A stretch of 64,000 bases of DNA from Pseudo-nitzschia pungens (lineage: Eukaryota; Bacillariophyta; Bacillariophyceae; Bacillariales; Bacillariaceae): the NCBI GenBank assembly GCA_037355855.1, contig CM074764.1:1984001-2048000 (forward strand). The letters run 5' to 3'. The notes under the pieces were generated by a model. The model worked only from the letters and a program-made list of their open reading frames with translations, made no database searches and was not told where the DNA came from. The translations under genes and the position numbers were made by a program. Each line of letters starts with the position of its first letter. The first letter of the stretch is position 1. Shown here piece after piece: positions 52,850 through 63,625 of the stretch.

Positions 52850-53680
52850 TCTTTTCAGTTGCACCTCCAGCAGCACCTCTGGTGCACCTCTATCGCATCT
52901 CTGCACCTCAATCGCACCACTCTTAACACAACACTCGCACCTCCGCCGCACCACTCTTAACACTTGCACCTCCACCGCTTAACACTGCTGCGAAACAGTG
53001 CTCCCCTCTTAACACTGCTGTAAGTCTCTTTTTATTAATCATAGCACCTCTGTCGCGTCAACATAGGAACGTTCTGCACCTCCATCGTGTCAATGCACCT
53101 CTATCGTCGACCGATCGAGCACCTCTATCGTCGACCGATCGAGATCGATCGCAGCAACCCTCGAGTCGATCGATCGATTTCTTTTTCTACATATATCCCA
53201 GTACAAATTGTACACAAAAAAAAATAGAATTTTTTCATTGGCTCAAATCACTGTCTGTCTGTTCCCCCTTTTCTACGTAAATCGTATGTAAAGAATTATA
53301 GTAGACAGTTCCATTCACCCGCAGATTGTCATAATAGTACTGTTATTCTTTACACAGTTCTACAGGAGACATTTCCACCTCTATCTCCACCCTCAGCAAC
53401 GATCAGCACCTCTATCGCAAACCGACCGGCACCTCTATCGCCTCAGGAAAGGAACGTTCCGGCTCTCTTAACACTGCCGCAACAGACTGTAAGACTCCCT
53501 CCTCCTATTAGATAGTGTACCTCTCTTGCGCCACAAAGGAACGATCTGCACCTCTATCGTCAACCGACCAGCACCTCTATCGAAAATCTTCACCTCTATC
53601 GTCAACCGACCAGCACCTCTATCGAAAATCGACACGCACCTCACCTCTCTTTCTATTTTTTGTTTCTACATAAATTACAG
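52850..53680. repeat. Degenerate GCACCTCTATCG satellite
   Basis: The dodecamer GCACCTCTATCG and variants (GCACCTCCATCG, GCACCTCCGCCG) recur many times, interspersed with CTCTTAACACTGC and TCGACCGATCGAG segments. It is strongly strand-asymmetric (C/T on plus) and not coding. Confidence 0.75.
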
Positions 53681-54895
53681 CCCCTGTTTTCAACCAAGCA
53701 GCTTCCCCGGTCCTTAAGTGTTCGCGAGTTCCCTGCTCCCTAAGTACCTGTTAAATCCAGCAAGCAGCTTCACCGGTCCTTAAGTGTTCGTGAGTTCCCT
53801 GCTCCCTAAGTACCTGTTTTCCAGCAAGCAGCTTCCCTGTTCCCTAAGTGTTCGACAGCTTCCTGATCCCTAAGTGTATTTGCTACATAGCACCCCCAGG
53901 TTGAACTTCAAGTTCGACACTGTTTTCAACCAACGGGATCCCTCAGTCCCCAGTACTTTCTACTATAGCCCCTGTTTTCAAGCAAACAACACCCCTGGTC
54001 CCTAAGTGTTCGCGAGTTCCCTGCTCCCTAAGTACCTGTTTTCCACCAAGCAGCTTCCCTGGTCCCTAAGTGTTAATGAGTTTTCTGATCCCTAAGTGTA
54101 TCTGCTACATATTACCCCCAAGTTGAACTTCAAGTTCGACACTATTTTCAAGCAACAGGATCCCAAGAGTTTCTACTACAGCCCCTGTTTTCAAGCAAGC
54201 AACACCCCTGGTCCCTAAGTGTTCGCGAGTTCCCTGCTCCCTAAGTACCTGTTTTCCAGCAAGCAGCTTCCCTGGTCCCTAAGTGTTTGAAAGTTCCCTG
54301 ATCCCTAAGTGTTCTCGCTATTAAGCAATCTCAAGTTGAACTTCAACTTCGACACTATTTCCAAGACACTAGCCTCCCTCTGGTCCTCACGTGTTTCTAC
54401 TAAAGCCCCTGTTTTCAAGCAAGCAACACCCCTGGTCCCTATGTGTTCGAGAGTTCCCTGCACCCTAAGTACCTGTTTTCCAGCAAGCAGCTTCCCTGGT
54501 CCCTAAGTGTTTGAAAGTTCCCTGATCCCTAAGTGTTCTCGCTATTAAGCAATCTCAAGTTGAACTTCAACTTCGACACTATTTCCAAGACACAAGCCTT
54601 CCCCTGGTCCTCAGGTGTTTCTACTAAAGCCTCTGTTTTCAAGCAAGCAACTTCCCAGGTCCCTAAGTGTTCGCGAGTTCCCTGCCCCCTAAGTACCTGT
54701 TTTCCAGCAAGCACCTTCCCTGGTCTTTAAGCGCATCATTCAAGATTCCTCTTTTCAAGCTAATTGCCCCTGGATACTGTTCCCACTTATAAGTACTCGC
54801 GAGTTTGAACTTCAAGTTCCCTCCTGAGCCTTTTAAGTGTGCCCTGTCATTGATATCCCCCTGTCCCTAAGTTCCTCTACTAAAGCCCTTGTTTT
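53680..54895. repeat. Tandem ~220-bp satellite containing CCCTAAGTG
   Basis: Successive units share TTTTCAAGCAAGCAAC, GGTCCCTAAGTGTTCGCGAG and CCTGTTTTCCAGCAAGCAGC. The CCCTAAGTGTTCG landmark falls at about 54000, 54213, 54437 (as CCCTATGTG) and 54661, giving periods of 213, 224 and 224 bp. A shorter ~60-bp sub-repeat is visible at 53700-53840. Small ORFs within are repeat-encoded and not supported as genes. Confidence 0.8.
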
Positions 54896-54898
54896 TAA

Positions 54899-55585
54899 CT
54901 GACAGGCGACACGATAGTTCAACCAGCACCTCTTTTCTTAAGACCGGTTCAACTGATCCAATATCAACATCCACCACACTGTAAGTGTTATTTAACAGAA
55001 ATGAATGTTCTTGCCCTCTCTTAATAATAATGGAATGTTCTTGCCGTTTCCTAATAATAATCATCCACTGATACATTTCTTTTTAATTCTCCTAATTACC
55101 TTTGCACCTCCGACGACCATTTTTTTACTGACAAGCGACGCGATATTTCAACCAGCACCTCTTTTCTTAAGACCGGTTCAACTGATCCAATATCAACATC
55201 CACCACACTGTAAGTGTTATTTAACAGAAATGAATGTTCTTGCCCTCTCTTAATAATAATGGAATGTTCTTGCCGTTTCCTAATAATAATCATCCACTGA
55301 TACATTTCTTTTTAATTCTCCTAATTACCTTTGCACCTCCGACGACCATTTTTTAACTGACAAGCGACGCGATATTTCAACCAGCACCTCTTTTCTTAAG
55401 ACCGGTTCAACTGATCCAATATCAACATCCACCACACTGTAAGTGTTATTTAACAGAAATGAATGTTCTTGCCCTCTCTTAATAATAATGGAATGTTCTT
55501 GCCGTTTCCTAATAATAATCATCCACTGATACATTTCTTTTTAATTCTCCTAATTACATTTGCACCTCCGACGACCATTCCCCGC
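54899..55585. repeat. Three near-identical 229-bp tandem repeats
   Basis: Units start at about 54899, 55128 and 55357, each beginning CTGACA-GCGAC. Each contains ACCGGTTCAACTGATCCAAT and AATGAATGTTCTTGCC and ends TTTGCACCTCCGACGACCAT. Copies 2 and 3 are almost identical; copy 1 differs at a few bases. Each also holds two TGGAATGTTCTTGCC-like half repeats. Confidence 0.9.
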
Positions 55586-56130
55586 ACCTCTATCCCGCAC
55601 CTCCATCGCATCCACCGACGAATATTCTTGGCACCTCCGACGACCATTCCCGCACCTCCCCTATCCCGCACCTCTATCCCGCACCTCCATCGCGTCCTCC
55701 GATGAATATTTTTCGCACCTCTATCCCGCACCTCCATCGCGTCCTCCGACGAATATTCTTCGCACCTCTATCCGCACCTCCATCGCGTCCTCCGACGAAT
55801 ATTCTTCGCACCTCCGACGACCATTCCCGGCACCTCTATCGCGTCCTCCCATGAATATTCTTCGCACCTCCGACGAACATTATTCGCACCTCTATCCCGC
55901 ACCTCCATCGCGTCCTCCGACGAATATTCTTCGCACCTCTATCCGCACCTCCATCGCGTCCTCCGACGAATATTCTTCGCACCTCCGACGAACATTCTTC
56001 GCACCTCTATCCCGGACCTCCATCGCGTCCTCCGACGAATATTCTTCGCACCTCCGACGACCATTCCCCGCACCTCTATTGCGTCCTCCCATGAATATTC
56101 TTCCCTCAAACTATCTCGCACCTCCATTGT
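55560..56130. repeat. CACCTC-type short satellite (TCCTCCGACGAATATTCTT units)
   Basis: Repeats combine GCACCTCTATCC, GCACCTCCATCGCG, TCCTCCGACGAATATTCTTC and GCACCTCCGACGACCATTCC in varying order, with a composite period of about 100 bp. The array decays into single-copy sequence just before the ATG at 56222, and its CACCTC word links it to the upstream satellites. Confidence 0.85.
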
Positions 56131-56221
56131 GTCCACCCATAAATTTTCTTCGCAACTCCATTGCGTCCTTCAATCAATTTTCTTCCCACCTCCCTTGCCT
56201 TCTCAAGCAACATCGCCTATC

Positions 56222-59200
56222 ATGTCTTCAGCCACGAAATACTCACCGGTCGGCCGTGCTAAACTGGTTCACCCATCGATAGTCCTCGATACTATTCAGG
56301 AACGTCTTGCCCCCTCCACTCCGAACACGAACACCCAACCAACAATTTTTCGTGATTGTGATCTGCGACTTACCCTCTCCAAGTACTTTCCTCAGGTGTC
56401 GCCGACCTCGGAGGAGTACCAAGCTATGATGAAGATCATGTGCTACCCCGAGACACTCGATGAAGATTCAATGCAAATCGCATTATTGAAAGCGCAACAA
56501 ATGATGCTCTCCATTTTTCCTTCTCTTGGATTCTTCGGTATGGTTCAAAGTTGGGCCGCCCCTTCTAAACGAAAGGTCCACTTCTTCCAAGACGCTCTCA
56601 ACTGTGCAATAGTATTGCAAAAGGGATCGGGTTGTGCGTCTCTGATTGAGTTTCTTCATCGTGTTCGCACCTGGAAGGTGCGTGGAGCAACCGGCAAAGG
56701 TGAATTCAACATCCAGTATGTTTCACCAGACAGAGAAGATATGATTGATGGCCATTCGTTGGTGGGATCCCTAGAGGGCTCGGTGGTTATGCTTTACCAC
56801 TATCTGGAAAAGTCAGAAGCTGGTACTCTATCTGCATTTGGTCGTCGCTCCGTCTCAACCCCAAGAGAATTTGTAATCGATGGTGTTGATGGCAGTGAAG
56901 ATTTCAAACAGGTCGCTTCCAACACGGGTCACTTTACCATGCGAGGTGGAGCACTAGTTGGTTATCATCTTATGCCCAGTCTACGAAAAAGGATGTGGTT
57001 ATCCATTCAGCACATACAGTTGGGATACACCTTGTTCGACATTATATTCAAGACAGATCTTCCCCAGGTTCCTGACTACAAAAAGATGGATAAGGAAAAG
57101 GTTTCGATGCAGTTTCTCATGGACAGTTGCACTGAGTTGACCAACCGATCCATGTACATTTCCCTATTGGCTGATATCTGTTTTGTTTTCCAAACCCTCG
57201 ATGACATTGAGGGTTTACGCCCCGACTTCATTCGGAAAGAGTGCTTGGGTGATTCTCCGACGACTCTCCCCCTGGCTATGAAGATTCGATCGTCTGCGTT
57301 CGATGAAGATACCAAGGCACATATTATCTCTCGGTCTTTCAAAGGTTTGGAAGACGATGTTTCTAGAAAGAGGACAGTCATCTACAACAGCACTCGCCCC
57401 AACACTTTATTTCGCTTCCAGACTGTTCGGTACAAGGTATTCAAGTTCTGGTTGGAGTTCACCTCCCAAGCCTCTTTGAAGTCAAAGGTTGATAAACTGA
57501 CGGCTACTTTGCTCTCTGGCAAGAAGCGAAAAGCGCAATCTACTGATCTAACAAGTGGTTCCTCACCGGTGGCATCTGATGATGAACAAAGTACTTCCGT
57601 TCATCCAAGTATTGAATTGCCCGAGATTCCATCACCATCCGATGTTATATCTGAGGTCCCTCTTCCACCGGAGCCAAATGTATTTGTGCCTCCAGACTCG
57701 AATGAGGCTATGGACTTTTCGTTTGATGATCTTCTCTCTCCTGTCAACAATTCACGCTGGGAAGGCCTGTGTCTGGCAGCCCCATCATACTTGAAGCTCA
57801 AGCAAGTACAGTCCTCCCTTTTTATCTCTGCCAAGGATAAAATTTACCAGGTGGAATATTCCAATCCAGATTTTTACTCAGCGTGTCGCTTGGTTGACTA
57901 TGATCATTGGAGAACGATCACCTGCAGCAATTTGTCTACCATCAAGTCAAGCCGGGCGCACATTAGAGTTTTCTCTGAGGACGTCCAATCTATTGATGAG
58001 ACCAACGTGGTGGATGTCATCCGAAGGGGATCCAGTATTTTCCATCGATTTAAATCCTTGTACAGGGGCGATATTGTCAAGCTCTTCAAGTTCATACTCT
58101 ACTATGGTGGCAAGCCAAGGCAAGGAGATGATATCCGACGCTCAATTGACAATCGAGTGTTGGAAATTGGAATTCACTGTCAGACTGGTCAACTGTACAA
58201 TATTGATTCATTCCAGAAAGCAGGAGACGATGCAGCAATTATCAAGCAGACTGTGGCTTCTCTTATGGATTTTTTGTGGAATATTGGTCAGGAAATCCAG
58301 CGGGTTGCTAAGCGACCAGCTATGGGAGGTAATCGGCAGAGAGACAGGATGTTCGGACGTCCTTTTCGAGATGCAATGGGAGCAGAGTCGTCACTGTTTC
58401 ATTGCCTCACCCTGGTGGTTCAGTGTGTCTATCCCTTTCCCTGTCAGGGCAAAAAGCACAAGGATATACAGAATGACAAAGTCTATCCATATTCCCAGAC
58501 TGTTTGTGGCAACTGGTACTTCACCGATGGTGAAGGATACATCTACCTGTTTCAAATTCTGTGTAATTTCAGAGGGGCAGCTTCCTCTGCCTTCCCATAC
58601 ATGGCTCAAGTTCGTCGAATCATTGAACACATCAAGAAGTACAAGGTAACGCTGAAGGAAAGATACAAAGAAGTTTTCCAACACTACAATGGGTCTGCAG
58701 TTCGTCCGATGAGTTTTCTCAGTAACCCATTGGTTTCCGATGACTTTTTCTTGCATCCATCACTTCCTTGGGAACGTCGAGAACTAGTGAAGGGTTCTGG
58801 CTTCTTTGGTGATGTGCTGACATTCCCTGTTGGTCCTTCCCGCATTCTGTCAATGTCAATGATGATTGATTCTATCTTCCTTGTCAGGGATCAGCTGTCT
58901 TTTGATCAAATTTTGGAACTGACTTTCTTCTGTTCTTTCTACAACAACGGATCAATTGTGCATGCAATCATGTCCAGTATCAGAGATTCTGGCAACGATT
59001 TTTCAAGTGGGGAATGTCATCCATGGTACCCGTTTGAGGCAGGTATTGTTAATGTGTTGGGGAAGGGTTGCTGGCAGGGAGGGATTGAGCCCAGGTTCCA
59101 ATGCAGCTCCAACACCAAGTGGGAGGTATTTTGCTCTGCCAACTCTGATAAGGATTCCATCAACCGGAAATTGTGTAAGGTATTGTACATTGGCTACGAC

Positions 59201-59794
59201 CTTATATGCTGGATGAATGCGTTGAAGCAATCAGATTTGGTGTATGCCGAGGACATCCCGTTCCATCTTGTCACAACCAAGATGGGAAGTGTGGTCCAGG
59301 ATATTCAAGATGTGGCTGCTGATGAATCTTTTGATTTTGGCCGGTTCTATCTGTCACAGTGGCTTTCCCTCATCATTGCCTTGGGATTAGCCGATTCCGG
59401 ATTACATTTGCTTCAGCTTATCCCGCCTGCCAAGGGGACAGCATCTTACGAGCACTTCCTGAATCCAATACTGGGTGATATGGGTAGCAAGAAAACAGCA
59501 GTGCCTATACCTGAATCCAGACTTGATCCTGTGATGAAAATTACGTCACAGGAGCTTGGTTTCCCCATATATTTCCGGAATGTTATGGAGGTTCTTGGAT
59601 GTGAGTCTATGGGTCATCGCGAGCTTGGCAAAAATGATGTTTTCTTGAAGGGTGGAACATTATTTGATGTGAACCTACAGTTGGGGAGTCCAATTCACAA
59701 GAAATATACGAAGCAGCGGTGGGAATTGACAACGCCTGTTCCACAGGTGTTTCGAATTCTTGAGGAAGGGAAATGCAAAGAAATTCGAGAGTAA
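56222..59794 (+). CDS. Large uncharacterised ORF, probably transposon-borne
   Basis: From the ATG at 56222 the ORF codes 1190 residues without a break. No family is recognised. There is no signal peptide. A basic, Ser/Pro-rich linker (about residues 440-520, KKRKAQST as a possible nuclear localisation signal) separates two globular halves. The C-terminal half has several Trp, Cys and His (NWYFTDGEGYIYLFQILCNF, CHPWYPFEAGIVNVLGKGCW). Base composition is lower in GC than the high-GC host genes nearby, and similar to that of the convergent transposase-like gene, whose stop is 254 bp away. The position between satellite DNA and a transposase suggests an accessory protein of the element. A host gene next to a transposon is the alternative. 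Confidence 0.7.
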   Translation: MSSATKYSPVGRAKLVHPSIVLDTIQERLAPSTPNTNTQPTIFRDCDLRLTLSKYFPQVSPTSEEYQAMMKIMCYPETLDEDSMQIALLKAQQMMLSIFPSLGFFGMVQSWAAPSKRKVHFFQDALNCAIVLQKGSGCASLIEFLHRVRTWKVRGATGKGEFNIQYVSPDREDMIDGHSLVGSLEGSVVMLYHYLEKSEAGTLSAFGRRSVSTPREFVIDGVDGSEDFKQVASNTGHFTMRGGALVGYHLMPSLRKRMWLSIQHIQLGYTLFDIIFKTDLPQVPDYKKMDKEKVSMQFLMDSCTELTNRSMYISLLADICFVFQTLDDIEGLRPDFIRKECLGDSPTTLPLAMKIRSSAFDEDTKAHIISRSFKGLEDDVSRKRTVIYNSTRPNTLFRFQTVRYKVFKFWLEFTSQASLKSKVDKLTATLLSGKKRKAQSTDLTSGSSPVASDDEQSTSVHPSIELPEIPSPSDVISEVPLPPEPNVFVPPDSNEAMDFSFDDLLSPVNNSRWEGLCLAAPSYLKLKQVQSSLFISAKDKIYQVEYSNPDFYSACRLVDYDHWRTITCSNLSTIKSSRAHIRVFSEDVQSIDETNVVDVIRRGSSIFHRFKSLYRGDIVKLFKFILYYGGKPRQGDDIRRSIDNRVLEIGIHCQTGQLYNIDSFQKAGDDAAIIKQTVASLMDFLWNIGQEIQRVAKRPAMGGNRQRDRMFGRPFRDAMGAESSLFHCLTLVVQCVYPFPCQGKKHKDIQNDKVYPYSQTVCGNWYFTDGEGYIYLFQILCNFRGAASSAFPYMAQVRRIIEHIKKYKVTLKERYKEVFQHYNGSAVRPMSFLSNPLVSDDFFLHPSLPWERRELVKGSGFFGDVLTFPVGPSRILSMSMMIDSIFLVRDQLSFDQILELTFFCSFYNNGSIVHAIMSSIRDSGNDFSSGECHPWYPFEAGIVNVLGKGCWQGGIEPRFQCSSNTKWEVFCSANSDKDSINRKLCKVLYIGYDLICWMNALKQSDLVYAEDIPFHLVTTKMGSVVQDIQDVAADESFDFGRFYLSQWLSLIIALGLADSGLHLLQLIPPAKGTASYEHFLNPILGDMGSKKTAVPIPESRLDPVMKITSQELGFPIYFRNVMEVLGCESMGHRELGKNDVFLKGGTLFDVNLQLGSPIHKKYTKQRWELTTPVPQVFRILEEGKCKEIRE

Positions 59795-60047
59795 GTAATC
59801 GTTTGTTTGTCAATACTAATGTACAGACTTATATAGACAATTCATCTAACCCTATTCTTTTATTGTACAGACTGTATTCCAATTTCTCGATCAACATGAA
59901 TCCTGTCATGGATCAATCTATTTAGAATATATGAAACTTAATTATTATAGCGTGTTAGAGTAAGTACTTAGTGAAATTGTTTATGCGCTTATGTATGTTA
60001 AACATTACTGATTGTTGGGTGCATTATTTCTGACTATTGTTTACGTA

Positions 60048-63000
60048 TTACTTTTTGCACAATGATTGTACACAGAACGAATATTGACGGATACTTTCTT
60101 TTCCCTGCCTGATAAACTTTTGGTTCTGTAGCAAGGTACTGTCCGAACTCACCCTTTCAGCAGTATTTAATATGTCCGTTGAATGTGTTAAAGCCATCTT
60201 CATCACTGGCATGTCTCTCTCTACAACGTGACGTGTCTTCCTGTGTTGCTTGAAATCATATACAATGTCGGTAATTGATTCCGCTTGGGACAGCATCCTG
60301 ACTAAATCAGCACTTCCTTCCGACCGGATGAGCTTCGAGCTGGCATTGTGGATGTTCTTCGACACCAACAACAGAATCTCAATGGCTTCGTCACTGTGAT
60401 TTGTCGAACGAGAGATTTTTGAGCGCCTCGGCCTATTATTGGGGACAACAGTCTTCATGAACTTCATTTCATCGCTATTTCTATATTGGATATATGCAGC
60501 ATGGGCACAATATAGTTTCTCGAGGTAAGTGACGCATGATCCTTCGTATACAGTGCTATTCTTGTCTCCTTCCCTACGTTTAACCTTGCACAGACTGTGT
60601 ACTAGTTCAATGTACTGATACCTTTTTGTGCAATCGTTTGGCAAGTTGTCCTTGCCATTTAGTGTACACTGATACTGCCGAATCCTTTCTACAGACACGC
60701 ATTGACCCAAATAGTCTTCTGTATTTACAAACCAAGCTGATTGTTTTTCTGAATACCGAACATCAATTACTGGATCCACCTTTCTACAGAACTCCGCAAA
60801 TCTCTTGTAGCTTTTGGACTTCTTGTTGAATACCCTATCTTTGTTGTCCAAAGCGTACTGTCTTGAGACAACACTGCGTGTAAGTGACATCATATATATT
60901 GCTTTAGGTAACTCATCACATAACATGGTACCCATGTTTTTTCCAACGACGCAGAGACCATCGAACTTTGATGATCCTTTCAGTTCAAGTGTTGCTCTCT
61001 CATTGGCTTGATTTTGAGGTACGCACCCGGGTATTCCTGATGCTCCAACGTACCAAATGTTGAAGTTTGGATGGTCCACATAAGATTTGAAAAATACCCT
61101 AACCAATTCCGTTTCTCCTGCCTCTAACCACGCTTGTTTCACAAGTTCAGCGTAAGACAAGAACATCGCTTGGGACAAGCATCGATAGAGATTTCGAACA
61201 TCGGTTGCTGCTACACGTTCAAACCATTTTCTATCCTTACAATGCTTGCTGTAGTCTCCGTTACCTTTCCCAATCAAGAATTTTCGCTCTATATGTGGAA
61301 AGCACTGCGCTGCGATGGTGAATGGAAAAGCGATCAGACATGGTGTTACGAAGACCTCTGTCCGATCAGAGACAATCATTCCTTTGAAATCTATATCTTT
61401 CACCTTGAACAGTGAATTGAGGTATCGTAGAAGCATGTACAGACCCGCCGAAAAGTAGATTTCTTTCTCCGATGGGCACAGAATGAAAATCAGTGGGCGG
61501 TAAGACCTTGCTCCTTTATCGTCAACCGAAAATACACCAAAAGTAAGGACACACCAGTCGTTTGAAATTGATCCGTGAAATCCATCAACAGACGCTGTCA
61601 CCCTGTATCCTAGGTTCTTGCAAGCCAGGATGTTACCAAGCAAGGTAAGTGAGGAGAAACAAATGATTTTGTCCCAGACTTGATTGTCTCCTTTCAGTTT
61701 CTGACCCTGGAGTTTCTCAATATGTTTCAATAGGTTTTTCTCGGAATTGCTAGCTTGTTCTAGGTAAGGTGGACTGCCGTCATCCAGTATAGTCATCATA
61801 TTATATGCTTCGGAATGGGCTGATGTCACACCCTCAGTTGGTATAACTTGCAGGTACCCTTTTTCAAATAGAACCGAGCCCCATTTTTTCAACTCCTTGT
61901 ACGAGTTAACGTTCGCGTTTGCATTTGGTGGTATACTGAATTTGTACTTTCTTTTTGTTTCCACAACATCTGACAGGTCTGTTATATGAATTGTTTTTGT
62001 ACCTTCTGTTCTTTCCTTGCAGTGTTGCCGTTTAATGCTTCCGATCAATTTTTCTCTTGTTCGGAGTCGGAGCTCGGGTGATGAAACTGAATGACTTTCT
62101 TCCGCTACTAGTTTCTTCAATGTTTCACCAGCAAGAACGGACGGTTGTAGCTTGGGTTTGTCGGTCATGATGTTGTTCAGAACTATCTTGTCCGATGCCG
62201 ACAGACCACGGTCTTTTCTAGTGTAAGCACTACATTCGCATGTTCTGTCGACGTTAACCTTCAGCGCAAACCTTTCACCACGTCTGTCCTCCACATGAGC
62301 ACGACATTTGCCTCTGGTCTTAGAGGTAATGTAACATTGGTACTCATAAGTAGTCCCAGGTGGTAAGTACTTTCTGTTCTTCTTAGAGGACCGTTGACAT
62401 AGGGTTGGATACTTTGTGTTCATGTAAGCGACAGCCTGTACCTTGGAGTCGAATCTCATGGCATTCGCTGTTTTCCAGTTGAAATTCTTTCTTTTGGCGG
62501 ATTTAGGTACTATCTTCTGTTTCAACGTGTCCCTTCCGGTTGCAGATGATCCTGTGGTTGGACACGTTGCGGAAATACTGATAAATGATGTTTGTTTGGA
62601 CGGGTTGCTGTCAGTAGTAGTGGAGTTGTTTGATTCTTTACACTGATTGCTCGGTTCCATTGGTACAGTTGTCGTTTCGTTCGTTCTAGTAGCCATTGGC
62701 GGAGGTTTCTTTCTGGCTTCGGAGTTGATAGATGTACTCCCGGAATGTTGAACTTCATTGATTTGGTAAGTTGTCTGTGGTGAGGTGATTGACTGGAACA
62801 AGGATGACCTTTTTCGAGGCAACAATAAACCATGACTTGATGGCAACATGTGTGGAATGTGATTAGATTTATTCTTTGACTTGATGTAGGATGCAGAAAG
62901 CTTGTTCTTCAAATTCTGTTTCTCCTGTTGGTCGACCGAAAGTTTGTCAACAACTCTGAAACGTTCTTCAAGCAGCAACTGGCCTGGCGATTTGTTGTGA

Positions 63001-63218
63001 TTGTCTTGTCGACTATTGGTTTTCTCCGAATCGACAGCTAGGGAGAGAAACATGCCAGCCGTTTGGGGCGACAAGTCACCGGTTTCCACAAACAGTGATC
63101 TGGCCGCATTCCACCCGATGGAGTTGGCAGGGGGTGATTGGTTGCTAGACAATGAGCGGTGAATTTGCTTTGTCGTTGTTGTACCCTTAGAGGAACGCTT
63201 CGGTGTGACCGGTGACAT
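60048..63218 (-). CDS. MULE-like DDE transposase domain protein
   Basis: From the ATG at 63218 (MSPVTPKRS) the ORF codes 1056 residues; the frame is open to 63422, with another ATG at 63368. After a long polar N-terminus comes a Cys-containing segment (YEYQCYITSKTRGKCRAHVE...TCECSAY), resembling the N-terminal zinc-binding domain of MULE transposases. The catalytic core shows DGFHGSISNDWCVLTFGVFS (Asp ~542), MIVSDRTEVF (Asp ~616), CFPHIERK in place of the usual C-x-H, and NQANERATLELKG (Glu ~740). This order and the 'NN.vE...lK' form of the last motif fit the MULE DDE fold. The family moves DNA by cut-and-paste, and the protein acts in the nucleus. The ORF is intact, so the element may be recent. 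A related superfamily (for example KDZ-type) is not excluded. Confidence 0.7.
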   Translation of the reverse strand: MSPVTPKRSSKGTTTTKQIHRSLSSNQSPPANSIGWNAARSLFVETGDLSPQTAGMFLSLAVDSEKTNSRQDNHNKSPGQLLLEERFRVVDKLSVDQQEKQNLKNKLSASYIKSKNKSNHIPHMLPSSHGLLLPRKRSSLFQSITSPQTTYQINEVQHSGSTSINSEARKKPPPMATRTNETTTVPMEPSNQCKESNNSTTTDSNPSKQTSFISISATCPTTGSSATGRDTLKQKIVPKSAKRKNFNWKTANAMRFDSKVQAVAYMNTKYPTLCQRSSKKNRKYLPPGTTYEYQCYITSKTRGKCRAHVEDRRGERFALKVNVDRTCECSAYTRKDRGLSASDKIVLNNIMTDKPKLQPSVLAGETLKKLVAEESHSVSSPELRLRTREKLIGSIKRQHCKERTEGTKTIHITDLSDVVETKRKYKFSIPPNANANVNSYKELKKWGSVLFEKGYLQVIPTEGVTSAHSEAYNMMTILDDGSPPYLEQASNSEKNLLKHIEKLQGQKLKGDNQVWDKIICFSSLTLLGNILACKNLGYRVTASVDGFHGSISNDWCVLTFGVFSVDDKGARSYRPLIFILCPSEKEIYFSAGLYMLLRYLNSLFKVKDIDFKGMIVSDRTEVFVTPCLIAFPFTIAAQCFPHIERKFLIGKGNGDYSKHCKDRKWFERVAATDVRNLYRCLSQAMFLSYAELVKQAWLEAGETELVRVFFKSYVDHPNFNIWYVGASGIPGCVPQNQANERATLELKGSSKFDGLCVVGKNMGTMLCDELPKAIYMMSLTRSVVSRQYALDNKDRVFNKKSKSYKRFAEFCRKVDPVIDVRYSEKQSAWFVNTEDYLGQCVSVERIRQYQCTLNGKDNLPNDCTKRYQYIELVHSLCKVKRREGDKNSTVYEGSCVTYLEKLYCAHAAYIQYRNSDEMKFMKTVVPNNRPRRSKISRSTNHSDEAIEILLLVSKNIHNASSKLIRSEGSADLVRMLSQAESITDIVYDFKQHRKTRHVVERDMPVMKMALTHSTDILNTAERVSSDSTLLQNQKFIRQGKESIRQYSFCVQSLCKK

Positions 63219-63474
63219 GTTGAGGTAAGACTGTTTTTGGGAAAAGATGGTTTTATCAAAGCTGACTATTAATTTGTGATAAGAAACCAGTCCCAACAGG
63301 ATGACTGGTTGCTGAATGATTGCAAATCTAACGGATATAGGCTGATCAATGTGAATCGTGTTGCCATCCATTCGGACACAGGTCCGCGTGGAACTGAAGA
63401 CAAAATAGTTGATATGTCCCAATATTTTGACGTGCGGGCGTTGAATCAGATTGGCACCGCCATTGATGTTGATT

Positions 63475-63625
63475 TAATCTTGTTACTGGTGAGCAATGAA
63501 TCAAATTATTGGCGCGTAATCTTGTCACGGGTGAGCTATGAATGTAATTGTTGGCGCCTTTTTAGCTGAGCTAATATTGTAGCAGTGGCGCCATATTAGC
63601 TGAGCTAATATTGTAGCAACCAGAG
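63475..63625. repeat. Short direct repeats upstream of the transposase
   Basis: Two pairs are seen. AATCTTGTTACTGGTGAGC...ATTATTGGCGC (63476-63515) recurs as AATCTTGTCACGGGTGAGC...AATTGTTGGCGC (63518-63557). TTAGCTGAGCTAATATTGTA occurs at 63561 and again at 63596, separated by GCAGTGGCGCCATA. Each contains the palindrome TAGCTGAGCTA. They may be subterminal transposase-binding sites of the element. Confidence 0.75.

Larger units (their letters stand above)
56222..63625. mobile_element. Putative two-gene DNA transposon (MULE-like), limits uncertain
   Basis: Two long convergent ORFs of similar, host-unlike composition are flanked by satellites on the left and short direct repeats on the right (63478-63625). 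One carries a MULE-type DDE core. The coordinates given are only the span of these parts: I found no terminal inverted repeats or target-site duplication, and the left end may lie within the satellites. Confidence 0.45.
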
